Source: Deltaproteobacteria bacterium | GTDB lineage: Bacteria; Desulfobacterota_B; Binatia; Bin18 | Length of the DNA stretch: 37,563 nucleotides | NCBI GenBank assembly: GCA_012271025.1 | Contig: JAAXHF010000018.1 | Coordinates: forward strand, 1 to 37,563 | Direction of reading: 5' to 3' | In this document: in pieces, positions 16,862 through 25,071 of the stretch | Layout of the letters: each line of letters begins with the position of its first letter | Position numbering within the stretch: position 1 is the first letter of the stretch | Program-made: the position numbers and the translations under genes | Notes under the pieces: model-generated | Databases searched by the model: none | Seen by the model: the letters and a program-made list of their open reading frames with translations, nothing else | Told to the model about the DNA's origin: nothing

Positions 16862-17867
16862 GGCCGACCGCTGCCAGCAGATTGGCCAGCTTGCGGGCCG
16901 GGCTGCGACCGGGCTGCTGCGCCCAGCGCGCGGCAACGCCGTCTGGCCCCCCCGCAGCGGTGAGCCCGACCCGGCCCAGCTCGTAGCGCAGTTCACCAAC
17001 GGCCCAGGCAATCTCCTGGGCTGCCCGGCGTGAGACCAGCCGACCGGCGGTCTGGCTATGCCGGTGATGCTCGGCAATGGCCGCCTCCAGCCGGTCGAGA
17101 TTCAGATTGCTCAGCGCGCTGACGGCCAGCAGCGGGCTTGACCAGCCTCCCGCATCCGCTCCCGACTCAGCAAGAGGAAACGTGTCGGCCTTCCATGCAT
17201 CTATTGACACGTTTCCTCTTGTCGCCAGGGCAGCCCGAACCTCGGCCATGGCTTTGTCGGCCAGGGCTGCGTCGTCGGCCTTATTGACGGCCAGGATATC
17301 CGGGATTTCCATCACCCCGGCTTTGATGAACTGGAGTACGTCGCCGGAGAAGGGCTGGACGACCAGCACCACGCTATCGGCGATATTGGCGATATCGGTC
17401 TCGCTCTGGCCGACGCCGACCGTTTCGACCAGCACCACGTCACAGATGTGGCGCAGCAAAAAAGCGGCCAGAAACGCCTCTCGGCTGAGTCCGCCCAGCC
17501 GGTCGCGGGCGGCAAAGCTGCGGGCGTACACCGTGGCTGCGGGTGGCAGCTGCATCCGGCTGCGGTCGCCCAGCAGCGCCCCGCCGGAAACCTTGCTCGA
17601 CGGGTCAACCGCCACAACGCCGAGCCGACGCCCGGCCTGAACGGCGCGTGCAATCAAACGCGCGATCAGTGAGCTTTTGCCAACCCCGGGCGGGCCGGTG
17701 ATGCCCACGACGTGGGCCGCAGCCGGCAGGCCGGCGAGTTCGTCGAGCACGGCCAGAGCGCGTTCCTGGCGCTCGGCGCGGCGGTCTTCGAGCAGATTGA
17801 GAGCGGCCGCTATGGCTTTTCGGTCAAAACGCAGCAGGGCTTGGAGGTCGATAGGAGGAATGGGCAT
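16809..17867 (-). CDS. meaB: MeaB/ArgK-type GTPase, acyl-CoA mutase chaperone, with in-frame palindrome insertion
   Basis: 352 aa. G-domain motifs: Walker A GITGPPGVGKSS (55-66), VAVDPSS, VLVETVGVGQSE (147-158) and NKAD (196-199). MeaB protects and gates the B12-dependent acyl-CoA mutases; the ethylmalonyl-CoA mutase gene lies just upstream on the same strand. Residues 216-233 are encoded by a palindrome (17171-17221) also found between hpnK and hpnI. They fall between the helix after NKAD and the WSSPLLAVSAL strand, where homologues have only a short loop, and the frame is kept. The 3' end overlaps cinA. Confidence 0.93.
   Translation of the reverse strand: MPIPPIDLQALLRFDRKAIAAALNLLEDRRAERQERALAVLDELAGLPAAAHVVGITGPPGVGKSSLIARLIARAVQAGRRLGVVAVDPSSKVSGGALLGDRSRMQLPPAATVYARSFAARDRLGGLSREAFLAAFLLRHICDVVLVETVGVGQSETDIANIADSVVLVVQPFSGDVLQFIKAGVMEIPDILAVNKADDAALADKAMAEVRAALATRGNVSIDAWKADTFPLAESGADAGGWSSPLLAVSALSNLNLDRLEAAIAEHHRHSQTAGRLVSRRAAQEIAWAVGELRYELGRVGLTAAGGPDGVAARWAQQPGRSPARKLANLLAAVGPMPPHPPPGPDAPGPGR
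17171..17221. repeat. Palindromic element, copy 2 (inside meaB, in frame)
   Basis: Perfect 16-bp inverted repeat: left arm CAAGAGGAAACGTGTC (17171-17186), right arm its reverse complement (17206-17221), 19-nt loop. Arms match copy 1 (1497-1550) at 14 of 16 positions; the loops differ. It reads through in the meaB frame as about 17 residues (TRGNVSIDAWKADTFPL). No clear target-site duplication. Confidence 0.9.
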
Positions 17868-17963
17868 ATTCAGAATCCTCCTCGAAATCTGCCTCGCACA
17901 AATGTAAGCTCTCCTCTGTCAAAAGGCTCCGTGGCAAAATATAATACCGAGGCAGGCGACGAC

Positions 17964-18146
17964 ATGGACACAGCACAGCGGAAAACATTGGTGACGATCC
18001 TCATTGAGGTAGGCAAATTTACAACAGGTGGATTGGTAGTTGGCTATTTTGTCGCGCCACGGCCCATCAGCATCTTCACAGCTATTTTGGGTACGATATT
18101 CGCTCTCCTGTGCTTTGCATCAGCTGTTCTGCTTTCCAAGGAGTAA
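17964..18146 (+). CDS. Small membrane protein, DUF6722-like
   Basis: 60 aa. Short N-terminal amphipathic part, then two membrane helices (roughly 17-31 and 35-56) ending LLSKE. It resembles the small two-helix DUF6722-type proteins of unknown function. GAGG precedes the start by about 10 nt. It is antiparallel to meaB and the mutase and followed 2 nt later by a second tiny membrane-protein gene. AT-richer than its neighbours. Confidence 0.55.
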   Translation: MDTAQRKTLVTILIEVGKFTTGGLVVGYFVAPRPISIFTAILGTIFALLCFASAVLLSKE

Positions 18147-18148
18147 TT

Positions 18149-18241
18149 ATGGATGTCATGGGCTACATCTTTCTCGCAGGTATTGTGATTGTTCTCATCA
18201 CGACAGGATGGGTACTCTACCAAGACCGTACCCATCGCTGA
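18149..18241 (+). CDS. 30-residue single-helix membrane peptide
   Basis: 30 aa: a short start (MDVMGY), one hydrophobic helix (about residues 7-21) and a charged tail ending QDRTHR. AAGGAG lies 5 nt before ATG 18149, overlapping the end of the preceding gene, which makes translation likely. Single-helix peptides paired with a small membrane protein occur as accessory subunits and in toxin-like cassettes; the sequence does not decide which. Confidence 0.5.
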   Translation: MDVMGYIFLAGIVIVLITTGWVLYQDRTHR

Positions 18242-18278
18242 ACAGCCTTCGTCCCGTTTTTGCAAGAACCCGGACGGC

Positions 18279-20249
18279 TTAGCGCTCCGCCCCTGCGGCC
18301 ACCTCAACCATATCCGACACAATCTGGACCATCTCGAAGTCCTTGGGCGTGTAGACGCGCGCCACGCCGGCCCGACGCAGGGACTCGGCGTCATCCTCAG
18401 GAATAATCCCGCCGACCACCACCGGCAGCGTGTCGAGCCCTTCGGCCTTCAAGCCGTCCAGGATTTCCGGCACCAGGCGCAGATGCGAGCCGGACAGGAT
18501 GCTCAGGCCAATGACGTGCACGCCCTCATCCCGGGCGCTGGCCACGATCTGGTCCGGGGTCAGTCGAATCCCTTCGTAGACGACCTCCATGCCCGCATCC
18601 CGACACCACACCGCGACCTGCTCGGCGCCGTTGGAATGGCCGTCCAGGCCGGGTTTGCCGACCAGCACCCTGAGCGGCCGGCCCAGCACCTCGGCCGCCT
18701 CGTGGACGCGCGCACGCACGGCCGCCAGCTGATCGGTCTCCGTTCGCCGACCGACGGCCGGAGCCCCGCCCAGGCCGGTCGGAGCCCGGAAGGCGCCAAA
18801 GATCTGCCGCAGCGTTTCCGACCACTCGCCAGTCGTCACCCCGGCGTGGGCGCAGCGGATCGAGGCCGGCATGATATTCGCCCCGCCACGCGCGGCCTCG
18901 GCCAGGCCGGCCAGCGCCGCCTCAACCTCGGCCGGCTTGCGGGCCGCCCGAAACGCGTGCAGGCGCTCGACCTGATCGCGCTCGGCCGCCTCGTCAACCT
19001 TGAGGATGGCCGACGACTCGCCGCTGTACAGCGGGGAGGGCGCAGTCTCGGTAAAGGCATTCACGCCGACGACAAGCTGCTCCTTGGTGTTGATCCGCCG
19101 CACCCGCTCGGTATGGCTGGCCACCAGCTGTTCCTTGACCGAGTCCAGGCCGGCAATGACCCCACCCATGTCGAGCACCCGCTCCAACTCCTGACGGGCT
19201 GCGGTCTTCACCGCTGCGGTCTTGGCCTCAATGACCGTACTGCCCTCAAAGATGTCCCCGTACTCGAGCAGATCGGTCTCAAAGGCCAGGATCTGCTGAA
19301 TGCGCAGGCTCCACTGCTGATCCCACGGCCGGGGCAGACCCAGCGCCTCGTTCCAGGTCGGGAGCTGCATGGCTCGGCAGCGGGCGTCTTTGCTGAGGGT
19401 GACGCCGAGGGCCTCCAGGACAATCCGGGGCACATTGTTTTCGGGCTGGGCCTCGGTCAGCCCCAGGGAATTGACCTGCACGCCGTACCGAAAACGGCGC
19501 AGTTTCGGCTCCGTCACTCCATAGCGATCATGGGCCAGCTCGTCCCACAGCTGGCCGAAGGCGCGCAGCTTGCACACCTCCTCGATAAAGCGGACGCTGG
19601 CATTGACAAAGAAGCTCATCCGGCCGACCGCCGCCGCCAGCTGCTCGGCGCTGAGCCCGCCGGCATCGCGCAGCGTATCGAGAATGGCAATCGCCGTCGC
19701 CAGGGCGTAGGCCACCTCCTGGACCGGCGTCGCGCCAGCTTCCTGCAGGTGGTAGGAACACACGTTGACCGGGTTCCACCTGGGCACGTGGCTCACGGTG
19801 TAGGCGATGACATCACTGATCAGCCGCAGGCTGGGCTGGGGCGGGAAAATATACGTCCCGCGCGACAGATACTCTTTGACAATATCGTTCTGGGTCGTGC
19901 CCTGCAGGGCGGTCTGATCCACGCCGCGCCGCTCGGCCAGGGCGATATACAGGGCCAGCAGCCAGGCGGCCGTGGCATTGATCGTCATCGAGGTATTCAT
20001 CTGGTCGAGCGGAATCTCGTCGAACAGCGTCTGCATATCGTCCAGATGGCAGATTGGCACGCCGACTTTCCCCACCTCGCCTCGGGCCAGACTGTGGTCG
20101 CTGTCGTAGCCGGTTTGGGTTGGCAGGTCGAAGGCGACCGACAGGCCGGTCTGGCCCTTGCTCAGGTTCAGACGGTACAGCGCATTGCTGGCCTTGGCCG
20201 TGGAGTGGCCGGAGTAGGTGCGCATGACCCAGGGTTTGTCTCGTTGCAT
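18279..20249 (-). CDS. ecm: Ethylmalonyl-CoA mutase (B12-dependent, MeaA type)
   Basis: 656 aa. It closely follows the Ecm/MeaA pattern: RTYSGHSTAKASNALYR, AFDLPTQTGYDSDH, PLDQMNTSMTINATAAW, WNPVNVCSYHLQEAGATP, RYGVQVNSLGLTE. The C-terminal B12 domain has GKPGLDGHSNGAEQ (His ligand near 537) and GLSILSGSH, VVVGGIIPE. The whole enzyme is one chain, as in Ecm. It converts (2R)-ethylmalonyl-CoA to (2S)-methylsuccinyl-CoA in acetyl-CoA assimilation. The epimerase-like gene is 28 nt upstream on the same strand; meaB lies downstream beyond two small antisense genes. AGGA precedes ATG 20249. Confidence 0.95.
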   Translation of the reverse strand: MQRDKPWVMRTYSGHSTAKASNALYRLNLSKGQTGLSVAFDLPTQTGYDSDHSLARGEVGKVGVPICHLDDMQTLFDEIPLDQMNTSMTINATAAWLLALYIALAERRGVDQTALQGTTQNDIVKEYLSRGTYIFPPQPSLRLISDVIAYTVSHVPRWNPVNVCSYHLQEAGATPVQEVAYALATAIAILDTLRDAGGLSAEQLAAAVGRMSFFVNASVRFIEEVCKLRAFGQLWDELAHDRYGVTEPKLRRFRYGVQVNSLGLTEAQPENNVPRIVLEALGVTLSKDARCRAMQLPTWNEALGLPRPWDQQWSLRIQQILAFETDLLEYGDIFEGSTVIEAKTAAVKTAARQELERVLDMGGVIAGLDSVKEQLVASHTERVRRINTKEQLVVGVNAFTETAPSPLYSGESSAILKVDEAAERDQVERLHAFRAARKPAEVEAALAGLAEAARGGANIMPASIRCAHAGVTTGEWSETLRQIFGAFRAPTGLGGAPAVGRRTETDQLAAVRARVHEAAEVLGRPLRVLVGKPGLDGHSNGAEQVAVWCRDAGMEVVYEGIRLTPDQIVASARDEGVHVIGLSILSGSHLRLVPEILDGLKAEGLDTLPVVVGGIIPEDDAESLRRAGVARVYTPKDFEMVQIVSDMVEVAAGAER

Positions 20250-20277
20250 GGGAGCGTATCCTTACTGACTGGACGAG

Positions 20278-21111
20278 CTAGCGCGACACCAACTGGAGCA
20301 GCACGCCGTGGGTGTGTCTGGGGCTGATCATGGCGATATCGCCGACCGTGCCGCGGATCACATTGGCCTTGATGCCGGCGTCGGCCAGGGTTTGGACCGC
20401 CCCGTCGAGATGATCGACATCCAGCGACAGCAGGTACATGCCCTCGCCCTTTTTGTCGATGAACTGACCAATCGGGCTGGCGTCGCCCAGCGGGGTGACG
20501 ATTTCTATCTTGGCGTCTCCGATCGGCAAAAACGTGTTGCGCAGCCCCAGGGCCGGTACGTCCCGGGCCGCCTCCCGGTCCAGCCCGAAGTTGTGCTGAT
20601 AGGTCGCCACCGCACCCTCCAGGTCCTTGACCGCGACGACCACATGGTCGAGCCGCCTGGCGGTGAAGCGCCGGTCACGGCCCTGACTCAGCAGCGACGC
20701 GTGCTCGGAACGGTCGACCGGCTGGGCGTACTCGACCAGCACGCTGCAACACGCCCGGGGATGCAGAAACGCGATGATCCCGGCCAGACCGTTGCGCGGC
20801 TGCTGGTCAATCAGCCGAATACCCTTGTCTTTGGCGTCTTGCAGCTCGGTGTCGATATTGTCGGTCTCGAAACACAGGTGGTGCAGCCCGCCGCCCTTGT
20901 TGTCCAGGAATCTGGCCACCCCGGAATCCGGGCTGATCGGCTCAAGCAGCTCGATTTCGCTCTCGCCAACGGGCAGCAGGGCGGCTTTGACGCCCTGGTC
21001 TTCGACTGTCGCCATTTTGCCCAGCGGCAGCCCCAGGATGTCACGATAAAATGCGTAGGCGTCTTCGAGATTGCGAACGACAATGCCAACGTGGTGAATT
21101 TTTGACAGCAT
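20278..21111 (-). CDS. epi: Methylmalonyl/ethylmalonyl-CoA epimerase-like protein with two VOC domains
   Basis: 277 aa, AGGA before ATG 21111. The N-terminal VOC domain (1-130) matches methylmalonyl-CoA epimerase: HHVGIVVRNLEDA (His), IELLEPI, GGGLHHLCFET (His), VLVEYAQP (Glu). The second VOC domain (about 155-277) starts LDHVVVAVKDLEGA, but the middle His is replaced (GEGMYLLSLDV) and the terminal Glu is Gln (VLLQLVSR). Usual epimerases are one domain of 130-150 aa. The enzyme would interconvert the isomers of ethylmalonyl-CoA or methylmalonyl-CoA for the mutases. It lies between the mutase and lyase genes. Confidence 0.85.
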   Translation of the reverse strand: MLSKIHHVGIVVRNLEDAYAFYRDILGLPLGKMATVEDQGVKAALLPVGESEIELLEPISPDSGVARFLDNKGGGLHHLCFETDNIDTELQDAKDKGIRLIDQQPRNGLAGIIAFLHPRACCSVLVEYAQPVDRSEHASLLSQGRDRRFTARRLDHVVVAVKDLEGAVATYQHNFGLDREAARDVPALGLRNTFLPIGDAKIEIVTPLGDASPIGQFIDKKGEGMYLLSLDVDHLDGAVQTLADAGIKANVIRGTVGDIAMISPRHTHGVLLQLVSR

Positions 21112-21180
21112 GGACCTTCCTCCACGGGGGCGCCGACAGGGACGCCGACAGGAGGGCACCCACAGGGGAGCGCCCCTACA
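21112..21180. repeat. GGGGCGCC-type repeats in the epi/lyase spacer
   Basis: The spacer holds repeated short units (GGGGCGCCGACAGG, GGACGCCGACAGG) and ends in AGCGCCCCTACA, which forms the TAG stop of the lyase gene. The CGCCCCTACA end recurs at 4371, 32024 and 33132, so a dispersed palindromic repeat has landed here. Confidence 0.5.
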
Positions 21181-22213
21181 TGACCCGTCTCATCTGCTCC
21201 AGAATATCGTAGCCGGTAATGGCCTTGCTCTTGGCCGCCTGCTCGGTCAGATAGGACTGCTCGACCGTGCCGGCCTGGGCGGCCTTGGCCAGATCCATCA
21301 GGGCGATTTTGACCGTTGCCTCGTCGATCATCTCGCCCGTCTGGGGGTCGGGCATCGAACCGCCGCCCTTCTCGTGGTACAGGTCGAGGACGCGGGTGGC
21401 ATAGCCGACCTGCTCCTCGGTCGGCGTAAAGCAGGCGTTGGCGATAGCCGCCTGCTGGGGGTGAATGACCCAGGTGCCGTCCATGCCGATGTTGGCCGAC
21501 CCCACGTTCTTGTCGCGCAGGCCAGCCTCGATCTCGGCCACCTTCTCGGGCGGATCGTTTCTGCGCCACAGCGGCAGATAGACATTGTCGATGGCGTGCA
21601 GCCCAGCCGCCTTGGCGGCAACCACAACGGCCTGCTTGGAGTAGTGAAAGTTGACGTTCTGATCCTTGACGATTTCCCGAATGCCCAGCGTGGCGGCAAA
21701 GTCGGCAATACCGAAGACCAGCCCGGCCATGCGGTCCGAGGCGCTGCCGATGTCGTAGGCGCGGACCACGGCCTGGGGGATTTCGATCAGGGCTTCAATC
21801 TGAATCCGGCTCTTCCAGCCGGCCTGTTTCTCCAGATTATCCAACAGGCTGGACACGTATTTGATATCGTCCGGGCCGTGGACCTTGGGCAGGATAATGC
21901 CGTGGAACCTGTCCACCGCCCCCTGCACGATGGCTTCGAGGTCGCCCAGGAAGAACTCCGAACGGATATTATTGGGCCGCACGGTCACGACTTTTTTGCC
22001 GAAATCCAGACTGGTCAGCGCCTCGACCACGCACGCCCGGCTCTGCGGACCCTTGAACTCGTAGGGGCAGGCGTCCTCGAAGTCCATCATCACATGGTCA
22101 ACCGGCGATTTGACCGCATCGGCCGCGTTCTGGTGGAGCTTCATACTGTGACCGGGATAGGTCATCTCGGTCCGGGGGATCACAAAACGCTGGCCGTCAT
22201 CGAGCACAAACAT
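21176..22213 (-). CDS. Malyl-CoA/beta-methylmalyl-CoA lyase-like protein (CitE/HpcH family)
   Basis: 345 aa; AAGGAGG five bases before ATG 22213 fixes the start, although the frame stays open far upstream opposite mcd. DHVMMDFEDACP, VRPNNIRSEFF, GIILPKVHGPDD, IQIEALIEIPQAV, VFGIADFAATLG and GTWVIHPQQAAIAN follow the CitE-like TIM barrel order, including the Asp and Glu metal ligands. In this setting it would cleave beta-methylmalyl-CoA to glyoxylate and propionyl-CoA. The sequence is not very close to the classical Mcl1 proteins, so another acyl-CoA lyase role is possible. Confidence 0.8.
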   Translation of the reverse strand: MFVLDDGQRFVIPRTEMTYPGHSMKLHQNAADAVKSPVDHVMMDFEDACPYEFKGPQSRACVVEALTSLDFGKKVVTVRPNNIRSEFFLGDLEAIVQGAVDRFHGIILPKVHGPDDIKYVSSLLDNLEKQAGWKSRIQIEALIEIPQAVVRAYDIGSASDRMAGLVFGIADFAATLGIREIVKDQNVNFHYSKQAVVVAAKAAGLHAIDNVYLPLWRRNDPPEKVAEIEAGLRDKNVGSANIGMDGTWVIHPQQAAIANACFTPTEEQVGYATRVLDLYHEKGGGSMPDPQTGEMIDEATVKIALMDLAKAAQAGTVEQSYLTEQAAKSKAITGYDILEQMRRVM

Positions 22214-22348
22214 GCATGCCTCCTTGGCTGTCAATGAGAGTCGGGGGTCTTGTTTAGCAGATTCGGGCTGACTGCCCAACTGCCCTAGCCCGGATTCGGA
22301 GCGAATGGTATGGCTGAAGCCGAGGAGACCCATCCCAAGGAGACCCGT

Positions 22349-23986
22349 ATGAGCGATGTACTGCGGCAGACCCAGACCATTGTAGACGCCCTGCAGCAAG
22401 TCCGTGACGAAGCCCTGCACCACGGCCGGAGCCTGACCGCCAACGGCAAGGCGATTGACGAACACCAGGTCCACGCCGAACGGCTGGCCTATCTGGCGAC
22501 CGAGGTCGAGGCGGCCCGCGCCCTGCTGAACTATGCCACGGCCGCCACCGGGGCCGGCGACACCGGAATCGACGATAAGGCGCTCGGTTTTGCCGCCGAG
22601 GTCGGCCACAAGCTGCTGGCCACGGCCGACGTACAGCTGGCCGACTTCGGGTTTTCCGAGGCATTTGTGGCCGACACGCTGGGCAGCCCCGAGGTCAAGG
22701 CGGCCATCCGGTCCGGGGCAAACGAGGAGCGCTTTCGACACATCGGCCGGGCCGAGCTGGCCGGCCAGGGCGTCAACAACTCGTGGCTGGAGAGCGATAT
22801 CGGGCTGATGACGCGCGACTCGGTGCGACAATTCGCCAAGACCGAGGTGGCGCCGATTGCCGAAGCCGTGCACCGCAACGACGATCTCATTCCCGAACAC
22901 ATTATCACCAGCATGGCCGAACTCGGCTATTTTGGCATGTCGGTACCCGAAGAGTACGGCGGTGGCGACATGGGTAATCTGGCCATGATTATCACCACCG
23001 AAGAGCTGTCCGCCGCCTCGCTGGGCGTGGCCGGCAGCCTGATTACGCGCCCCGAGATTCTGATCAAGGCCCTGCTGCGGGGCGGCACCCCAGCCCAAAA
23101 GCAGAAGTGGCTGCCGCCGGTCGCGTCCGGGCAGCTGATGGTCGCCATTTCGGTCACCGAGCCCGATACCGGTTCGGACGTGGCCTCGGTGGCCTGCCGG
23201 GCCGAGCCGGCCACCGTCAACGGCCAGGCGGGCTATGTGCTGAACGGGGCCAAGGCCTGGTGTACGTTTGCCGGCCGGGCCAACATCATCGCCCTGCTGG
23301 CCCGCACCAATCCCGACCTCAGTTCCGGGGCGCGGGGTCTGTCGCTGTTTATTGTCGAGAAGGACGCCTTTCCCGGCCATGCGTTCGAGATGACCCAGCC
23401 CACGGGTGGCGTGTTGCAGGGCGACGCCATCCCGACCCTGGGCTACCGGGGCATGCACTCGTATGTGTTGAACTGCGACAAGTATTTCGTGCCGGCCGAG
23501 AACCTGGTCGGCGAGGAAGCCGGGCTCAACAGGGGCTTTTATCTGCAAATGGCGGGCTTTGCCGCCGGGCGTCTCCAGACCGGCGGACGGGCAACCGGCC
23601 TGGCCCAGGCTGCCCTGGAGGTCAGCGCCGGCTATGCCGCTGAACGCAAGCAGTTCGGCGCCGCGCTGGGTGACTTTCAGCTCACCCAGTACAAGCTGGG
23701 CCGCATGGCCAGCCATCTGGCCGCCGCTCGCCAGCTGACCTATGCCGCCGCCCCGGCCATGGACAAAGACGAGTCGGCCACCCTGACCGCAGCCATGGCC
23801 AAGCTGCTGGCCTGTGACGTGGCGGTGTGGGTCAGCCAGGAGGGCCAGCTGATGCACGGCGGCTGGGGCTATGGCGAGGAGTACGCCATCTCGCGCTATG
23901 TGGTCGATGCCCTGGTGCTGCCGATCTTCGAGGGCGTCAAGCCGGTGCTGGAGCTGAAGGTCATCGCCAGGACCCTGCTGGCGTAG
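22349..23986 (+). CDS. mcd: (2S)-methylsuccinyl-CoA dehydrogenase
   Basis: 545 aa; AGGAG seven bases before ATG 22349 fixes the start (frame open to 22310). The long N-terminal extension (about 150 aa) before the acyl-CoA dehydrogenase fold is diagnostic of Mcd. ACAD motifs: SVPEEYGGGDMG, ISVTEPDTGSDVAS, LNGAKAWCTFAGRA, RKQFGAALGDFQLTQYKL and LMHGGWGYGEEYAISRYVVD. It oxidises methylsuccinyl-CoA, the product of the mutase, to mesaconyl-CoA. Divergent from the lyase gene, with a 135-nt shared promoter region. Confidence 0.95.
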   Translation: MSDVLRQTQTIVDALQQVRDEALHHGRSLTANGKAIDEHQVHAERLAYLATEVEAARALLNYATAATGAGDTGIDDKALGFAAEVGHKLLATADVQLADFGFSEAFVADTLGSPEVKAAIRSGANEERFRHIGRAELAGQGVNNSWLESDIGLMTRDSVRQFAKTEVAPIAEAVHRNDDLIPEHIITSMAELGYFGMSVPEEYGGGDMGNLAMIITTEELSAASLGVAGSLITRPEILIKALLRGGTPAQKQKWLPPVASGQLMVAISVTEPDTGSDVASVACRAEPATVNGQAGYVLNGAKAWCTFAGRANIIALLARTNPDLSSGARGLSLFIVEKDAFPGHAFEMTQPTGGVLQGDAIPTLGYRGMHSYVLNCDKYFVPAENLVGEEAGLNRGFYLQMAGFAAGRLQTGGRATGLAQAALEVSAGYAAERKQFGAALGDFQLTQYKLGRMASHLAAARQLTYAAAPAMDKDESATLTAAMAKLLACDVAVWVSQEGQLMHGGWGYGEEYAISRYVVDALVLPIFEGVKPVLELKVIARTLLA

Positions 23987-24082
23987 GCAGCGGCTTTCTC
24001 CAAATGTCGTTTCCTTTCATCCGGACGACAGGACCTCACCAGACCTTGACTTGATTACGCCGCGCAAAGCAGAATGGATGCC

Positions 24083-24391
24083 ATGGCCACGCTCGCGTTC
24101 GACACACACGCTGCGGTCGAGATGCTCAGGGAGGCCGGATTCGAGGAAGCCCAGGCCGAAGCTGTGGTCGCCACGGTCGGCGGCGGCGCCATGGGCGAGA
24201 ACGTTGCGACAAAAGCCGATATACAAGCGCTCAAAGCCGATCTCGCCGCGACGAAAGCCGATATACAGGCGCTTGAACAGCGTATGACGGCGCATATCGC
24301 CGGCAGGTTCGAGGTCCTGTATCGTAATCTATGGGCTATGGCGGTCGGCATCGTGGCCGTCACCGTCGCCCTGGTCAAGCTGATCCCGTAG
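24083..24391 (+). CDS. DUF1640/CCDC90-like coiled-coil membrane protein
   Basis: 102 aa from ATG 24083 (another ATG at 24074). ATLAFDTHAAVEMLREAGF followed by EEAQAEAVV is the family opening; a short coiled coil with two copies of ATKADIQAL follows, then one C-terminal membrane helix (VGIVAVTVALVKLI). Such proteins are frequent next to mobile or accessory genes; function unknown. Confidence 0.75.
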   Translation: MATLAFDTHAAVEMLREAGFEEAQAEAVVATVGGGAMGENVATKADIQALKADLAATKADIQALEQRMTAHIAGRFEVLYRNLWAMAVGIVAVTVALVKLIP

Positions 24392-25071
24392 CGGCACCAT
24401 CCAATCATCAGGTAGGCCACGAACAAAACCGCCGCGATCAGAAGCTCCGCCTGGACCTCCTACCCACCCTTCCGTCGCCCGCCGTGCACCCTTCGGGACG
24501 GCGCCCTACCTGATGGCGAGGATCCTGTCTTCTCCCTATTGGATTCCTGTGATGCAGCGGAGGCGTCACCCTTCAGGGCTCCACGAGACGGTGAGCTCAT
24601 CTTGTTGGTAAATGACATCATCTTCGGCAACAACACGGGCGTGATGACTCTTGAAATCAGTCGCCCAAAGAAGGGAAGCGGCACGGCGGGTGGTGATACG
24701 AAAACACGCGAGGTTCGGCATTGTCCGCCACCCTACGAAAACGGCTGCACGGACGGCTGAACCCATTCGACAATTCGGCGGTGCCAGGCGAATGCCCAGC
24801 AGCCATGGGCAAGCCGTAGGCCTGGTTTTGATACCCGAATCTGTAGCAGCGCATAGTGCCGGTGAAGATCACGACGTGCAGATGTGGCATGCGCCTATTG
24901 ACAACCTAATTCAAACTCCGGGCAATACGGAAACCGTAGTCGTTGTCCCGATGACCAGGACTCTGTGGACGGAATAGTGCATCCCCGGAAGTGGGTGTCG
25001 CTCTGCCCATGCGGTCATGGAAGATAGATTTCTCAGCCCTTAACAATGGGTCTGCGCTCCTTCTAACCATG
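24392..25071. other. Gene-poor stretch with remnants
   Basis: No complete gene. A plus-strand stretch at about 24570-24660 reads GELILLVNDIIFGNNTGVM, which may be a relic of a sugar-binding or stress protein C-terminus. A minus-strand FGE-sulfatase-like C-terminus lies at 24908-24982. The rest shows nothing I can name. Confidence 0.45.
24908..24982 (-). pseudogene. C-terminal remnant of an FGE-sulfatase-like gene
   Basis: Reading the minus strand towards a TAG at 24908-24910 gives FRPQSPGHRDNDYGFRIAR then SLN. This matches the end of FGE-sulfatase/C-lectin domains (RxxxxPxxRxxxxGFRxAR). Nothing upstream continues the domain. It is a relic of a third FGE copy, separate from those at 27046 and 31250. 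Confidence 0.5.

Noticed and set aside
18189..20327. 712-codon plus-strand ORF opposite ecm
   Set aside because: Antisense shadow produced by high GC; the minus strand encodes a clear mutase.
22214..23857. Long minus-strand extension of the lyase frame opposite mcd
   Set aside because: mcd on the plus strand is certain, and the lyase has a strong ribosome binding site at its ATG 22213.
24539..24760. 73-codon plus-strand ORF and its minus-strand counterpart
   Set aside because: No ribosome binding site, no complete domain; at best a relic.
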